Source of the DNA: Argyresthia goedartella | Lineage: Eukaryota; Arthropoda; Insecta; Lepidoptera; Argyresthiidae | Length of the DNA: 64,000 nt | Direction: 5' to 3' | Assembly (NCBI GenBank): GCA_949825045.1 | Contig: OX463827.1 | Span: 5,974,501-6,038,500, forward strand | In this document: piece after piece, positions 43,596 through 54,193 of the stretch | Position numbering within the stretch: position 1 is the first letter of the stretch | Layout of the letters: each line of letters opens with the position of its first letter | Notes under the pieces: model-generated | Database searches by the model: none | What the model was told of the DNA's origin: nothing | What the model saw: the letters and a program-made list of their open reading frames with translations, nothing else | Position numbers and translations under genes: made by a program

Positions 43596-44522
43596 AGTAG
43601 TTTATGTGACTGCTGCATAATGGAGGGCATTAAAACTCGAGAGTGGGTTTATGAAACGAGCCGAAGGCGAGTTTCATAATAATATCACTCGAGAGTTTTA
43701 ATGCCTAATTATGTACAGTTACATACACTAGTTTATCTACACACATATCATAAGCTCTCTTTGATGTGTTCAGGAACCGCATGTTTGACCGGCATTGTGG
43801 TTCTGCAATTGTTTAGCTTGTTCTTTAGTACCAACTTCACGCAGACGGGCGTCGGCGTTCGAAATTTGAATGTCAGTACCAACTTCACAGACAAACTAGG
43901 GACGGTACGCGGGTGGGCGTCGGCGTTCGAAATTTGAATGTCATTACATGTAGAAAAACTATACATAATGACCATTATGTGTAGTTTTCCAGATACGAAA
44001 CGAGTTTTTACCAAGTAGTTTAACGTAATGCTGATCGTAACGTGCGGTTTTTCAACGCAGTAAAGAGGGTTTATGATACGTGTGTATAGATAAAATAGTT
44101 TATCTACCTACACATGTATCATAAACCCTCTTTACTGTGTCCAAAAACCGCACGTTAGGACCAGCATAATGTTATACTATGTAGTTGGTAAAAACTCATT
44201 TCTTATCTGAATATTGATACATTATGACCATAATGTATCAATTTTCGACAAATCATGACATTCAAATTTCGAACGCCCCGGCGCCCGCCTGCGTGCCGCC
44301 CCTAGTTTGTCTGTGAAGTTGGTACTACAGAACAAGCTAAACAACTGCAGAGCCACAATGCCGGTCAAACATGCGGTTCCTGAACACATCAAAGAGAGCT
44401 TATGATATGTGTGTAGATAAACTAGTGTATGTAACTGTACATAATAAATTAGATGTGATTTTATTATGCCCACTCTCGAGTTTTGATGCCCTCCATTTTG
44501 TATCAGTCACATAAACTATTAT
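43596..44522. repeat. Inverted dimer of palindromic repeat family D (927 bp)
   Basis: 43596-44093 is a minus-orientation copy and 44100-44522 a plus-orientation copy, joined at a short centre (GTGTATAGATA / TATCTACCTACAC). Each copy is itself built of two diverged inverted arms, giving four related arms. The minus copy also has an internal tandem repeat of GGGCGTCGGCGTTCGAAATT. Outer ends TAGTAGTTTATGTGACTG and CAGTCACATAAACTATTATT mirror each other. Confidence 0.85.
43627..43703. repeat. Hairpin at the outer end of the family D dimer
   Basis: GGCATTAAAACTCGAGAGTG and CACTCGAGAGTTTTAATGCC pair across an inner TTATGAAAC / GTTTCATAA stem with loop GAGCCGAAGGCGA. Confidence 0.8.
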
Positions 44523-45032
44523 TACCGCACATCAAAAATACTAAATTACCCAGGTGAAGTGGTGAGTCAGGGTCCTCATGGGATAACGGAAAAAAAATAG
44601 AGTTCAGTTTTTTTTAACAAAATTGGTAATTTTTGCTGTCCGATTATTTAAATATTAAAATTTATTTAAAAAAAATACTGCCCTGTATTATGGCGCATAT
44701 TCCTTGATGTCGTTATTCGGACGGTATGCATACTTAAACCCTGTTCCAGATCCATTATGATTCCAACAATGAGAGTGTAATAATGTGTGCTATAAATAAT
44801 ATTAAAATGAATATTAAATTATGTACGAGCGAAGACGTGACATAAAACTTGAAGGGATAATAAGTTATGCTGAGATTGTAAAGCATATTTTTAGATCTTT
44901 AGCGAGGATGTAATAAATAATATATGCTGAGATTGTAATGCATATTTTTAAATCTTTAGCGAGGTTAAAATTGATTACCTGAGGGTTGTTGTTATAGGTT
45001 TTTATTGAAAAATATAATATAAAATATTTAAT
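44523..45032. other. Unassigned stretch
   Basis: GCACATCAAAAATACT at about 44528 is a stub of the type I MITE end. A pair ATGCTGAGATTGTAAAGCAT / ATGCTGAGATTGTAATGCAT with following TTTTTAGATCTTTAGCGAGG forms a short direct repeat (about 44867 and 44925). Confidence 0.5.
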
Positions 45033-45041
45033 TAAAAATGG

Positions 45042-45389
45042 CTTATGTTTAAACGATTACCAAAAACGCAACTATTTTACTACCAATAAATTCGGAATGA
45101 CTGCCAGAATGGATAAATGTCCACCAAATTGTGTTTGGATAAATGATCACCAAACTCCTTTTTATGTTTTGAGTACTTAAAAGTTTATGTTTTAAGAATT
45201 TTTTGTTGTTCTTACATGTTCATGTTCAACCTAACACGAAGGATAAAGGGGGCTTCGCTTCGCTCACCCCCTTTACCCTTCACCTAAGCTACCGCAGTAT
45301 TTTGCCCTGATATTTTTTGCAACTTTTGGTGTTCATTTATCCATTTTGGGTAAGAAAAAAATATTTTGGTGATCATTATATTTGTTGCC
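45042..45389 (+). mobile_element. MITE, TIR type II, intact ends and 9-bp target duplication
   Basis: Begins GGCTTATGTTTAAACGATTA and ends ATTATATTTGTTGCC. ATTAAAAAT is repeated exactly at 45033-45041 and 45390-45398. Sub-terminal AATGATCACCAAA and AATGGATAAATG words occur in both orientations. Holds the full core with hairpin. A 9-bp duplication points to Mutator-like or another 9-bp-TSD superfamily; no transposase is present to decide. Confidence 0.85.
45238..45281 (+). repeat. Core hairpin of the shared MITE module
   Basis: Left arm GAAGGATAAAGGGGG (45238-45252), loop CTTCGCTTCGCTCA (14 nt), right arm CCCCCTTTACCCTTC (45267-45281). 14 of 15 positions pair. Confidence 0.85.
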
Positions 45390-45398
45390 ATTAAAAAT

Positions 45399-45780
45399 CA
45401 TAGGTCTGGATAGACATGCCTACTTATAACTTTTAAATATAATATGTTACGTTATGAACCTATCTTCAAGTAAACTAATTATAATTTTTACAAATTTAAA
45501 CACAATTTAATTACATCCATGATGATGATGATAATTATAATAAAAGTATCCTCATCATTTAACAGAACTGCATTATTACCCTACACACGTAAGAGGTAAG
45601 TATTTAGTAATAGTCACACAGACAGGCAGACAGACCTCTACAGACGAGGCCCAGGCCAGGTCAAGGTGAACATACTGCACCCAAAGCATGAACATAATTT
45701 ATAGGAGTCTGCACCGAGATGTGAACATCGTATCATTTTGTCATATTAAACCACTTAGGAAAAGTCGTGACCTTAAATGT
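45399..45780. other. Unassigned stretch
   Basis: Nothing recognised upstream of the minisatellite apart from a GACAGGCAGACAGACC word. Confidence 0.4.
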
Positions 45781-46147
45781 AGGTGAGGTACAGTAAGCTA
45801 AACGTCGTATTAAATGTAGGTGAGGTACAGTAAGCTAAACGTCGTATTAAATGTAGGTGAGGTACAGTAAGCTAAACGTCGTATTAAATGTAGGTGAGGT
45901 ACAGTAAGCTAAACGTCGTATTAAATGTAGGTGAGGTACAGTAAGCTAAACGTCGTATTAAATGTAGGTGAGGTACAGTAAGCTAAACGTCGTATTAAAT
46001 GTAGGTGAGGTACAGAAAGCTAAACGTCGTATTAAATGTAGGTGAGGTACAGTAAGCTAAACGTCGTATTAAATGTAGGTGAGGTACAGTAAGCTAAACG
46101 TCGTATTAAATGTAGGTGAGGTACCGTAAGCTAAACGTCGTATTAAA
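45781..46147 (+). repeat. 37-bp minisatellite, about 10 units
   Basis: The unit starts AGGTGAGGTACAGTAAGCTA and continues AACGTCGTATTAAATGT. Units start at 45781, 45818, 45855, 45892, 45929, 45966, 46003, 46040, 46077 and 46114. Only unit 7 (ACAGAAAGC) and the last (ACCGTAAGC) differ from the consensus. Confidence 0.95.
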
Positions 46148-48112
46148 ACTGCAGATTTTAAAAGGTACAATATTAATAAGTTTTCAATTAAAACACCCTC
46201 GAAACAATGAAAGAAACCGTAAGTCTTAAGCCTTAAAATTTGCCGGACTTGTTTCCTGTTTAAGCTGAAAAATTTGGAACCACTGATCCAATTTGAATAA
46301 AACATAGCTAGTAATAACCATGGCAGGGAAGTCTACTATCATTTACAGAAAACCACATTACCATGCTTTCACCCGTTTCAGCGCTAGAGTGCCACAGACA
46401 AATATACAGACAGACAGACATCAAACTTACAACACCCCCCTTTTTTCGTCAGTGGTTAAAAACTAACAGCGTCATGCAGCGCATATTTTCATTCTACTCA
46501 TCTCTTTCTCACTCAGTGGTCCAATGTAGAGAAGAGGCAAAAATAAGTGTAATGAGGAAGTATATTTTTAATATCTAAAGAATATCTTTAATATATTTTT
46601 AATATCTTCCATATAATATACAAATAAAACGATCCAAATTAAGTCTAAAGTCGGTTTGTTGCTGAGTGTACAAATGTTAATAGGCCTAGTCTGAGCATGC
46701 CTAAGGTCCTTAAGGGCCTATTACTATGAACTGCAATGCAGCGTTTGGAAAACAAGCAGACATCCTTGATAAGCCCACGAGATTTTCTGATTTCAAACTT
46801 AAAATCTCCCTAATCCTACTTATCAGTTCCTTATCGTCTTGTTTGTTTCGCAAGCTCACACACAGGCTGGCGAATATCCGGCTACTTTCACAAAAGACTA
46901 CGCAGAACGCAGACGCACGATATTGCAAGCGGCCCATATTAATATCGACCATTGTAACTTGGTCTTTCACACTCATGATCTAAAATTCATCCATTCGCAA
47001 CGTTCGGGGCCTCAAACGAATTTTATTTCTTATAATATCATCCTTAGAGTTTTTTTTAATTTGAATTTTCCAGAGCTGCGGTGAGCAAGATCCCTGTCAC
47101 GCAAAATTAATGTATGAATTTCTGGCCAAACATGCACCTGCCTCTACCATCCCATTTGAGATATGCTGTGTGCATGTTTAATTTGTTTAATATCGAGAGA
47201 TGTTTAATACTATTTTCCTTCGTCTGCGACTACTACAATCATCTTTTAGTAGGTACACACAGAGGTCAAGTTACTATGGACGTCTATGTAGTTTTGTCGA
47301 CCAGGGTTTGGGTTTTTCCCGCGTGATATTTTGTTACTGTTTCTTGAAAATTCTGAATGGAACAGATTTATTTATTTTTATTTGTTTTACGACCTTGACT
47401 TTTTGAAATGGTCTTTTCAGTTTCTACCCGGAGATTGCGAAACTTGGGCTGATGCCAACTCGTAGGAACAGTCAGAAATTATGAGAATGAATGGGGAATT
47501 GTTGTCTTACCTAAAGGCATAATAAACTAGAAAACGAAGATATTAGACATGGTAGATAAAGAAGTGAATTATGGGAAACACTCCGCTTAACACTTTTTGC
47601 CAGTTATTGAATACTTACTCTAGTTTCCGCTTATAATATATTATTAATTTTGTGTTCATAGGAAATCCGGAATTTCTGAGTAGTATGACTGGCCTGGTAG
47701 GTAGTTGCCGACATCGACAGTTTGCTGATTGTTGTTGATATTAATCAATAAAAATTCATTAAATAGTCTGCCTGCTCTTCAAATCCATAATCCATTTCTC
47801 GAGAAGCAAAATAAACTTCTTAAAATTCATATTTCTGCACGTAAATAGATATGATTAGAGAGTTTTATGTTGTGGAATTTCTGTCATTTCCGGTGCCAGC
47901 ATTTGAACATGCGAATTGAACGATTATAGTCGACTAAAGAGGTCACTCTTTAGAACAGCTTTAGATAAGTAGTAAATATCACTAATAAACATATCAGTTT
48001 AAGCTTGTATTCCTGAAATCTTTATAATGATTAATTACTAAGAAATAGGTGATACAAATCTAGGACTATTTATGATTAGACATTTTTATTTCCAAGTAGT
48101 CATTTTCCTATG
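46148..48112. other. Long unassigned stretch
   Basis: A fragment CAGTGGTCCAATGTAGAGAA with GAGGCAAAAATAAG (46515-46550) is Jockey-like LINE 3' UTR. Frames at 46710-47084 and 47114-47406 have no recognisable domain. Otherwise nothing seen. Confidence 0.4.
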
Positions 48113-48290
48113 TAATATTTGTTTGATGAGAACGGATGTTTGTACCCTAGTCATGGTTGTTTATCTATCTAAGTATAATATTTATCTATATAAGTATATG
48201 TATCGTTGTCTAGTACCCAAGATACAGGGAATCCTAGTTTGGGGCTAGATCAATGTGTGTAAATAGTGTCCAAGGTATTATTATTATTAC
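48113..48290 (+). mobile_element. SINE-2, head missing
   Basis: TAATATTTGTTTGATGAGAA, CGGATGTTTGTACCCTAGTC, ACCCAAGATACAGGGAATCC, TGTCCAAGGTATTATTATTA. Nearly identical to the body of 19021-19265; the tRNA-like head is absent. Confidence 0.85.
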
Positions 48291-48397
48291 TATAGTACCT
48301 ATTTTATTTTAGCATAAAAAAAAGACAGATTTGGCCCAAATACATTATATTTGCCATTGTCATTCTCATTGAGACTTAGCAAATACATTTTACACCA

Positions 48398-48444
48398 CTT
48401 TTTTTAAGTTTCTCTCACTTACGATGAGAGAAACTTAAAAAAAG
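48398..48444. repeat. Perfect hairpin, 20-bp arms, 7-nt loop
   Basis: CTTTTTTTAAGTTTCTCTCA, loop CTTACGA, then the exact complement (48425-48444). Confidence 0.9.
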
Positions 48445-48458
48445 TAACACCTCTATAC

Positions 48459-48640
48459 CTTTCCGTACCCGAAGGGTGCCAAACGGGACTCTATTACTAA
48501 GCCTCCGCTGTCCGTCCTTCCGTCTGTCCGTCTGTCTGTCCTCCCTTCCGGCAGCGGGCTGTCTCATGAACCGTGACTGACAGGTAGAGAGTTGAACTGT
48601 TCACAGAATGTGTATTTCTGTTCTCGCTAATATAGTAACA
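48459..48640 (-). mobile_element. S4 repeat, 3' half
   Basis: TTCCGTACCCGAAGGGTGCC, AAACGGGACTCTATTACTAA, GTCCGTCTGTCTGTC and GTCTCATGAACCGTGA are the complement of the S4 3' end. Confidence 0.75.
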
Positions 48641-48653
48641 AATAATGAATTGC

Positions 48654-48984
48654 CATTCATTATTAATTATCCCCAAAATAATGTTTACCTACCCAAAATG
48701 GGTAAATGATCACCAAAAGTTGCAGAAAATATCGGGGCAAAATACTGCGGTAGCTTAGGTGAAGGGTAAAGGGGGTGAGCGAAGCGAAGCCCCCTTTATC
48801 CTTCGTGTTAGGTTGAACATCAAGAAATATTTAAAACATAAACTTAAGTACACAAAACATAAAAAGAAGTTTGGTGATCATTTATCCAACTACAATTTGG
48901 TGGTCGTTTACTAATTCTGGCGGTCGTTTCGAATCTATAGGTAGTAAAATAGGTGCGTGTTTGGTGATCGTTTATACATAAGCC
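48654..48984 (-). mobile_element. MITE, TIR type II, with shared core
   Basis: The right end (complement GGCTTATGTATAAACGATCA) and interior match 45042-45389 reversed. The core GGTAGCTTAGGTGAAGGGTA, AAGGGGGTGAGCGAAGCGAA, then CCCCCTTTATCCTTCGTG lies at 48735-48820. Flanks ATGAATTGC and ATGAATTAC are a likely 9-bp duplication with one change. The left terminus is diverged. Confidence 0.8.
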
Positions 48985-48993
48985 ATGAATTAC

Positions 48994-50090
48994 ACCAGAT
49001 TTTATAAATTAAAGTTGGTCCCCATACAAGAAATGTGTTTTTGACCCCCGGCGATATGATAAATCCTATTATCTTGATTCTAATCTGATCGTAGATTTCA
49101 CGGCTCATCACGTGGCACAATTGGTTTGATATCGGTCGCAATTATCAATCTTTAAGATCTGGGTTCGAATGCACGTTCGTACAGAAAATTATTTTGTTTT
49201 CGTTTTATCAATTCGTAGTGCTCAAGTTTTTTGTCCGATGGTAGGTAGGCAACCCTTCGCCTACGAGTTCAACCCGCACTTGACCAAATCTTGTTGATAG
49301 ATGTCCCATAACCATATTCGCATGTAGATTTTGATTTACCAGCTGATTTTCCTCACACTTTCTTCTTACACACCAGAGGCGTAACAACTAAACTAAAAAA
49401 ACGAGTTTGCAATTTTTAAGTACTGGACAAGATGTCAGTTTAGTTCGGTTGTTAAAGTTTAGTTTTGACGTCTTAACAATGCCACAGATTGTCGTCCCTC
49501 GTCCCGGCGTCAAGGGGCCGCCGCCGCCGGGGCGCCCGTCGCTCGTCGCGGCAGCCCGACTTCGCGGCGCCTCCGCCCCTGCCCCATAAATTACGAGTAC
49601 CGTTCCCGTACTGCTTTTTGTGTACCGAGTGGGGTGTTGTATTTGTGTATAGTACTGTACAGTACGGTGTGTAGTGTAGGTCGATAGAAATGCGTGTGGT
49701 AACGGGGAGAATGGGAATTGACAACTGTATTGTTAAGGGTCCTATAATTTTGAATAGTATAGACGATATTCGCATCCCGAGTTCCCGACCGGGGAGAAAA
49801 AGAAAGGGCTTGAACTTGAAGTCGGTTTTGATTAAGTTTTTAACTTTTTGAATTTGAAAATTTAAATATTACCATAGGTTCTTATTTTTTTAGGTGATGA
49901 CAAACCAGCATGTTCTTCTAATCCAAATCAAACTGGAGTCGAAATAATATCGTCAAATTGACAATTGATAGGAAAAATTACATATTTAGAACAAAAAATC
50001 ATCAGAAAAACCTTAAACCTTAGGTAGTCCATCGTTGTAGGTGGCAACTGTATATGACGTAGCGTGGATTTTGGTAGTTTGGACCGTTAA
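48994..50090. other. Unassigned stretch containing a GC-rich island
   Basis: Mostly AT-rich and unassigned, apart from the island at 49479-49589. Confidence 0.4.
49479..49589 (+). other. GC-rich island with short open frame
   Basis: A CpG-dense stretch (GGGGCCGCCGCCGCCGGGGC) of about 90 bp in AT-rich DNA. An ATG at about 49479 opens a proline/alanine-rich frame, MPQIVVPRPGVKGPPPPGRP, to a TAA at 49587. It could be a first exon or promoter-proximal island of an unseen gene, or a stray repeat. No splice donor was assigned with confidence. Confidence 0.3.
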
Positions 50091-50094
50091 ACGT

Positions 50095-50480
50095 TGATGT
50101 AGAATATACGTTTTGAATGACGGATTTTATTTATTTAAGAAGTTGATTTTTGTACTAAATATAAGTTTTCAATGATGGATTTAAGTTTGTAAAATGTTGA
50201 ATGACGAATGTTAGTTTTTTAATATTTAAGATTTTTGAATTTTTCTAATTTTAATATAGCTTTTGAATGACATTTGTTTATATTTCACTAAGAGTGATCT
50301 GTGTGGTCTAACTATTGTCTGTCGAATAATAGGCTGTCGAAGTAAAGGTCATTCGAAGCTGTGTCTTGTCTAACAATTTGCAGTCGAAGCAATGACTTGT
50401 CGATCTATGTGTTTTCGAAGTTCGCTACATGTCGAAATAATTTACTTACTGTCGAAGTTCAGTCCGCAACTCGAGTGGTA
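50095..50480 (+). repeat. Two-part degenerate motif array
   Basis: 50095-50280 has four spaced variants of TTTTGAATGACGGATTT (TTTTGAATGACGG, TTTTCAATGATGG, TGTTGAATGACGA, TTTTGAATGACAT). 50320-50480 has at least seven spaced CGAA words, mostly as TGTCGAA or AGTCGAA followed by GTA/GCA/ATA. Spacing is irregular (about 15-50 bp). Not coding. Confidence 0.6.
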
Positions 50481-50830
50481 CACGTCCACAGATAAATTTA
50501 TAGTTTGGCCAGCTCTCTTTTTCTACAAATTATACTTTGAAGCTTTTTTAAAACAGCATCAATATTATCATGGTTTCCGAATCGTAACTAAAAAAGTATA
50601 GAAATTAAAAAGTGTCAATCCGGACACAGTGTCCGAATAATTTGTGTCCCAAACGTCAGCAAGCCGAATGTATTTCCCGCTAACCAATAAAGGGCTTACT
50701 TACTATCATAACAAAACTGCTCGGTCAGTCCAATGGCGACAGATAATAGATAATAAATAAATATTAGAGGACAATCTTACCCAAAACGAACTAGGCCCAT
50801 AGTAAGCTCAACAAGGCTTGTTTTACTAGA
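50481..50830. other. Unassigned stretch
   Basis: Nothing recognised. Confidence 0.4.
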
Positions 50831-51005
50831 CGACGGTATTCTTATTTAATAGAGTTTTTTTTTAATACATAGAAAAAATCCAGGACTAAGCAACAAATAT
50901 TGATGCTCATCACACAAATATTTGCCCTTACCGGGATCTGGACCCAGGACCGGCAGCTTCGTAGGCATGGTCTGCCTGCTAGGCGGAACCGGACGTCGTA
51001 TACCT
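50831..51005 (-). mobile_element. tRNA-headed SINE related to SINE-2
   Basis: In complement: GCAGGCAGACCATGCCTACG, GGTCCTGGGTCCAGATCCCG (box B-like), GTAAGGGCAAATATTTGTGT, GATGAGCATCAATATTTGTT, ending in poly-A-like AAAAAAACTCTATT. Body differs from SINE-2 proper. Confidence 0.65.
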
Positions 51006-51588
51006 AAGATGCATAAACATGTTACGCACATAATGTTGCCGTACCTGTATCGTGCGAACCAGAACCCTCAATCCACACCCAAAGCACATTAGACCTCAGA
51101 CCTCAATCCCGTTGTCTCGTTGCGGCAGTCTTTGTTCATTCACTATTTGTGCTGGCGAAAAGGACGTGCTCCCAGTCACAGAGTACATTATTACTCCCAG
51201 TCCAAAACGTCTCGAAGAGTAGACGACTTAACTCGTCAGAGTAATTGTGTTTATACTGTGGACTAAGCTCACAGAGTTGAAGTCGAAATTTTGCGTAGGG
51301 ATTTTGCTCGGTAAATGTTTGAATATTTTTAATAAAAGATCCATAAATCTCCAAGTAATGCTACTTTGGCATTACGTAATAAGGTATTTTATGTTTGTAG
51401 ACATCTAAACAAATCGGTGTATTGTGGACGGGAAAGGTGTAAAATATTGACGACTCCCAATGCTTTTTTTCGAGATAGTTACTTACGTTTTTAGTACCAT
51501 TTCAGAAATTATTTTCAGGGTGGTAATTATCTGTAAACTAGATTTGAATGCGCCATCGCATTAAACAACTTCTCGCGATTCCTTTATA
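51006..51588. other. Unassigned stretch
   Basis: A minus frame at 51136-51354 has no recognised domain. Confidence 0.35.
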
Positions 51589-52057
51589 TTATCTACACAC
51601 GTATCACAAACCCTCTTTACTGTGTCCAAATACCCCACGTTATGACCAGCATATTGATATACTACTTGGTAAAATAAGCGGGCGGGCGGCGGCGTTCGAA
51701 ATTTGAATGTCATAATATGTCGAAATGTTGACACATTATAGTCATACATAATGTATCAACAGTATGACTATAATGTATCAATTCTAATTTCGAACGCCGC
51801 CGCACGCCCGCGTTCCGCCTCTAGTTTGTCTGTGAGGTTGGTACTACCGAACAAGCTAAACAATTGCAGAGCAATGATCAATGCCAAAATGCAAGTCGAA
51901 CATGCGGTTCCTGAACACATCAGAGCTTATGATATGTGTGTAGATAAACAAGTGTATGTAACTGTACATAATTAGACAATAAAACTCTCGCGTGATATTA
52001 TTATAAAACTAATTTTAATGCCTTTCATTATGTGTCAGTCACATAAACTACTATTAT
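51589..52057 (+). repeat. Palindromic repeat family D, single copy
   Basis: Left arm TATCTACACACGTATCACAA, CCCTCTTTACTGTGTCC; right arm CATGCGGTTCCTGAACACAT and TATGATATGTGTGTAGATA. The centre has a strong inverted pair, CATTATAGTCATAC / GTATGACTATAATG, and GGCGGCGGCGTTCGAAATTT mirrored by AATTTCGAACGCCGCCGCAC. Ends GTCACATAAACTACTATTAT. Confidence 0.75.
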
Positions 52058-52154
52058 AGGGATAGCGGGAACATTTCTTTGACTAAAATTCTCTTGAATG
52101 GTTTGTGATTGCTGCTCATCACTGCCGTGGCGTAATAAACTGCCATAATGGCTT

Positions 52155-52197
52155 AGGCTTAGTAATAGGGTCCCCTTAGGGTACGGAACCCTAAAAA
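52155..52197 (+). mobile_element. S4 repeat terminal fragment
   Basis: GGCTTAGTAATAGGGTCCCC, then GGGTACGGAACCCTAAAAA. Confidence 0.7.
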
Positions 52198-52853
52198 ACA
52201 CAACATTAGTGAACAGCGCGATTTATTTTTACAGGGTGTCCCATAAGTCATGTCCCACACCGACACCGAAAGTAGACCTACCTTAGATGCATCGAATAAT
52301 CCTAACATGCATGACCTCAGTGAAAGTTGCACGTAATTCGAGATATCGTCGGTTTCGAAGTTTTATTAAAATTCCCCATTTTTCACATTGTTATTGCCAG
52401 CTATTTCTTGAAAAACCATCTCGTTTATTTTTTTAAAGTCTACGCTATCGTGAATCTAAATATATAAAGCAAAGTCTGTGATTAGTAACGCCACTTATTA
52501 TCAAGAACGACTGGACCAATTTTAATGATCTCTTATTTGTTGGATTCGTCTCCACTCCGAATAGATACATTAAACCTCGCTGATTTAATTACTTTAGTTG
52601 TGACGTCACTGAAATCAGTAACGGTTCAGAAAGATCACTCTGCAAAGACACTTAAATATATAGCTACTCTCACTGCGTGGCAACAAAGCGCAATCTAGCT
52701 CGCACCTGCGCTACATCCAATAATCGCTAAATACCAACGGCCTTACTAATAAAATAATTTATTCATGGTTTAACTTATACAGTGTTTTGTCTTGCTTTGA
52801 CATTTGACACTTACTCGACGTATGAAATATTATTTTATTAGTATATATATATA

Positions 52854-54158
52854 CACAGTCAGGTCATAAGTTCTGTCACACAATAAAAACTTTTGAATTT
52901 AGAACGCTGGCCACAAAAAAGTTTAATGAATTCGAATTTCGAATTTTTCATGAAAATAAAAATGTGTACTTTTTAGAATTTTCCTCATTTTTAAATATGG
53001 AGTGGACACTTAAAGAAGACCGTGTCGCAGTTATTGCGTTGCATCGTTGCGGTTACGCGCCAATTCAGATTTTCGACTTACTGAAAAATTTGAATATAAC
53101 CAAAAGATTCGTTTATCGTACCATAAAACGATACAATGAAGACTCTAGTGTAGATGACAGGTCAAGAAGTGGTCGCCCTCGCTCTGTTAGGACTCCAGCA
53201 GTGATAAAAGCTGTGAAGGCGCGAATTCAAAGAAATCCCATACGTAAGCAGAAACTGTTGGCCCTTCAGATGGGGTTAAGCAGGACCACGGTGAAAAGGG
53301 TGTTAAATGAAGATTTAGGGCTTAGGGCATATCGAAGAAAAACAGGACATCGTTTGGACGCTCGTTTAATGGACCTGAGACTGAAGAGATGCCGCGCTTT
53401 GTTGAAGCGGTACGCGGGAAAAAAGCATCGGGAAATTCTTTTTTCGGATGAAAAAATTTTCACCGTGGAAGAGAGCTACAACAAACAAAATGATAAGGTG
53501 TACGCACACAGCAGTGACGAAGCGAGCAACCGTATTCCGCGTGTCCAACGAGGTCATTTCCCATCCTCGCTCATGGTTTGGTTGGGAGTCTCTTATTGGG
53601 GCTTAACTGAGGTACATTTTTGTGAGAAAGGCGTAAAAACGAATGCAGTTGTGTATCAAAATACAGTCCTCAAGAACCTTGTGGAACCTGTTTCTCATAC
53701 CATGTTTAATAACAGGCACTGGGTATTCCAACAAGATTCTGCGCCAGCTCATAGAGCGAAAAGCACACAAGACTGGCTGGCGGCGCGTGAAATCGACTTC
53801 ATCCGGCACGAAGACTGGCCCTTCTCCAGTCCAGATTTGAGTCCGTTAGATTACAAGATATGGCAACACTTGGAGGAAAAGGCCTGCTCAAAGCCTCATC
53901 CTGATTTGGAGTCACTCAAGGCATCCTTGATTAAGGCAGCCGCCGATATTGACATGGACCTCGTTCGTGCTGCGATAGACGACTGGCCGCGCAGAATAAA
54001 GGCCTGTATTCAAAATCGCGGGGGTCATTTTGAATAAACTTTATTACCATAAGAATCTATGTTTTATTAAGTTCATTTTGCTGTATAAATGTTTACATAA
54101 ATAATAAACATGTCTAAATTATTTCATATTGCACATGTGACAGAACTTATGACCTGAC

Positions 54159-54162
<4 letters not shown>
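52854..54162 (+). mobile_element. DD37D mariner, full length
   Basis: 27-bp TIRs CACAGTCAGGTCATAAGTTC, then TGTCACA (right end complement differs only at one base: CATAG), flanked by TA on each side. At 1309 bp with one intact ORF it is a textbook mariner size. Confidence 0.95.
52997..54037 (+). CDS. Mariner transposase, DD37D (maT/mori-like), apparently intact
   Basis: 346 residues from the ATG at 52997 (context AAATATGG). An upstream in-frame ATG at 52964 would add 11 residues, but MEWTLKEDRVAV fits family starts better. The N-terminal two helix-turn-helix regions (about 8-50 and 65-115) are joined by SGRPRSVRT. Catalytic triad: Asp151 in LFSDEKIF, Asp247 in FQQDSAPAH, Asp285 in DLSPLDYKIW; 37 residues separate the last two, the DD37D signature of maT/mori-type mariners. 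Family members excise and insert the element at TA. It ends RGGHFE then TAA. No stop or frameshift seen, so it could still encode an enzyme; activity is not shown. Confidence 0.95.
   Translation: MEWTLKEDRVAVIALHRCGYAPIQIFDLLKNLNITKRFVYRTIKRYNEDSSVDDRSRSGRPRSVRTPAVIKAVKARIQRNPIRKQKLLALQMGLSRTTVKRVLNEDLGLRAYRRKTGHRLDARLMDLRLKRCRALLKRYAGKKHREILFSDEKIFTVEESYNKQNDKVYAHSSDEASNRIPRVQRGHFPSSLMVWLGVSYWGLTEVHFCEKGVKTNAVVYQNTVLKNLVEPVSHTMFNNRHWVFQQDSAPAHRAKSTQDWLAAREIDFIRHEDWPFSSPDLSPLDYKIWQHLEEKACSKPHPDLESLKASLIKAAADIDMDLVRAAIDDWPRRIKACIQNRGGHFE

Positions 54163-54191
<29 letters not shown>

Positions 54192-54193
<2 letters not shown>

Noticed and set aside
45781..46147. CRISPR-like regular repeat
   Set aside because: Units are directly adjacent without spacers and the context is eukaryotic; it is a minisatellite.
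53266..53840. Antisense and alternate-frame open frames within the mariner
   Set aside because: They are shadows of the transposase frame and recur, with the same boundaries, in the second copy.
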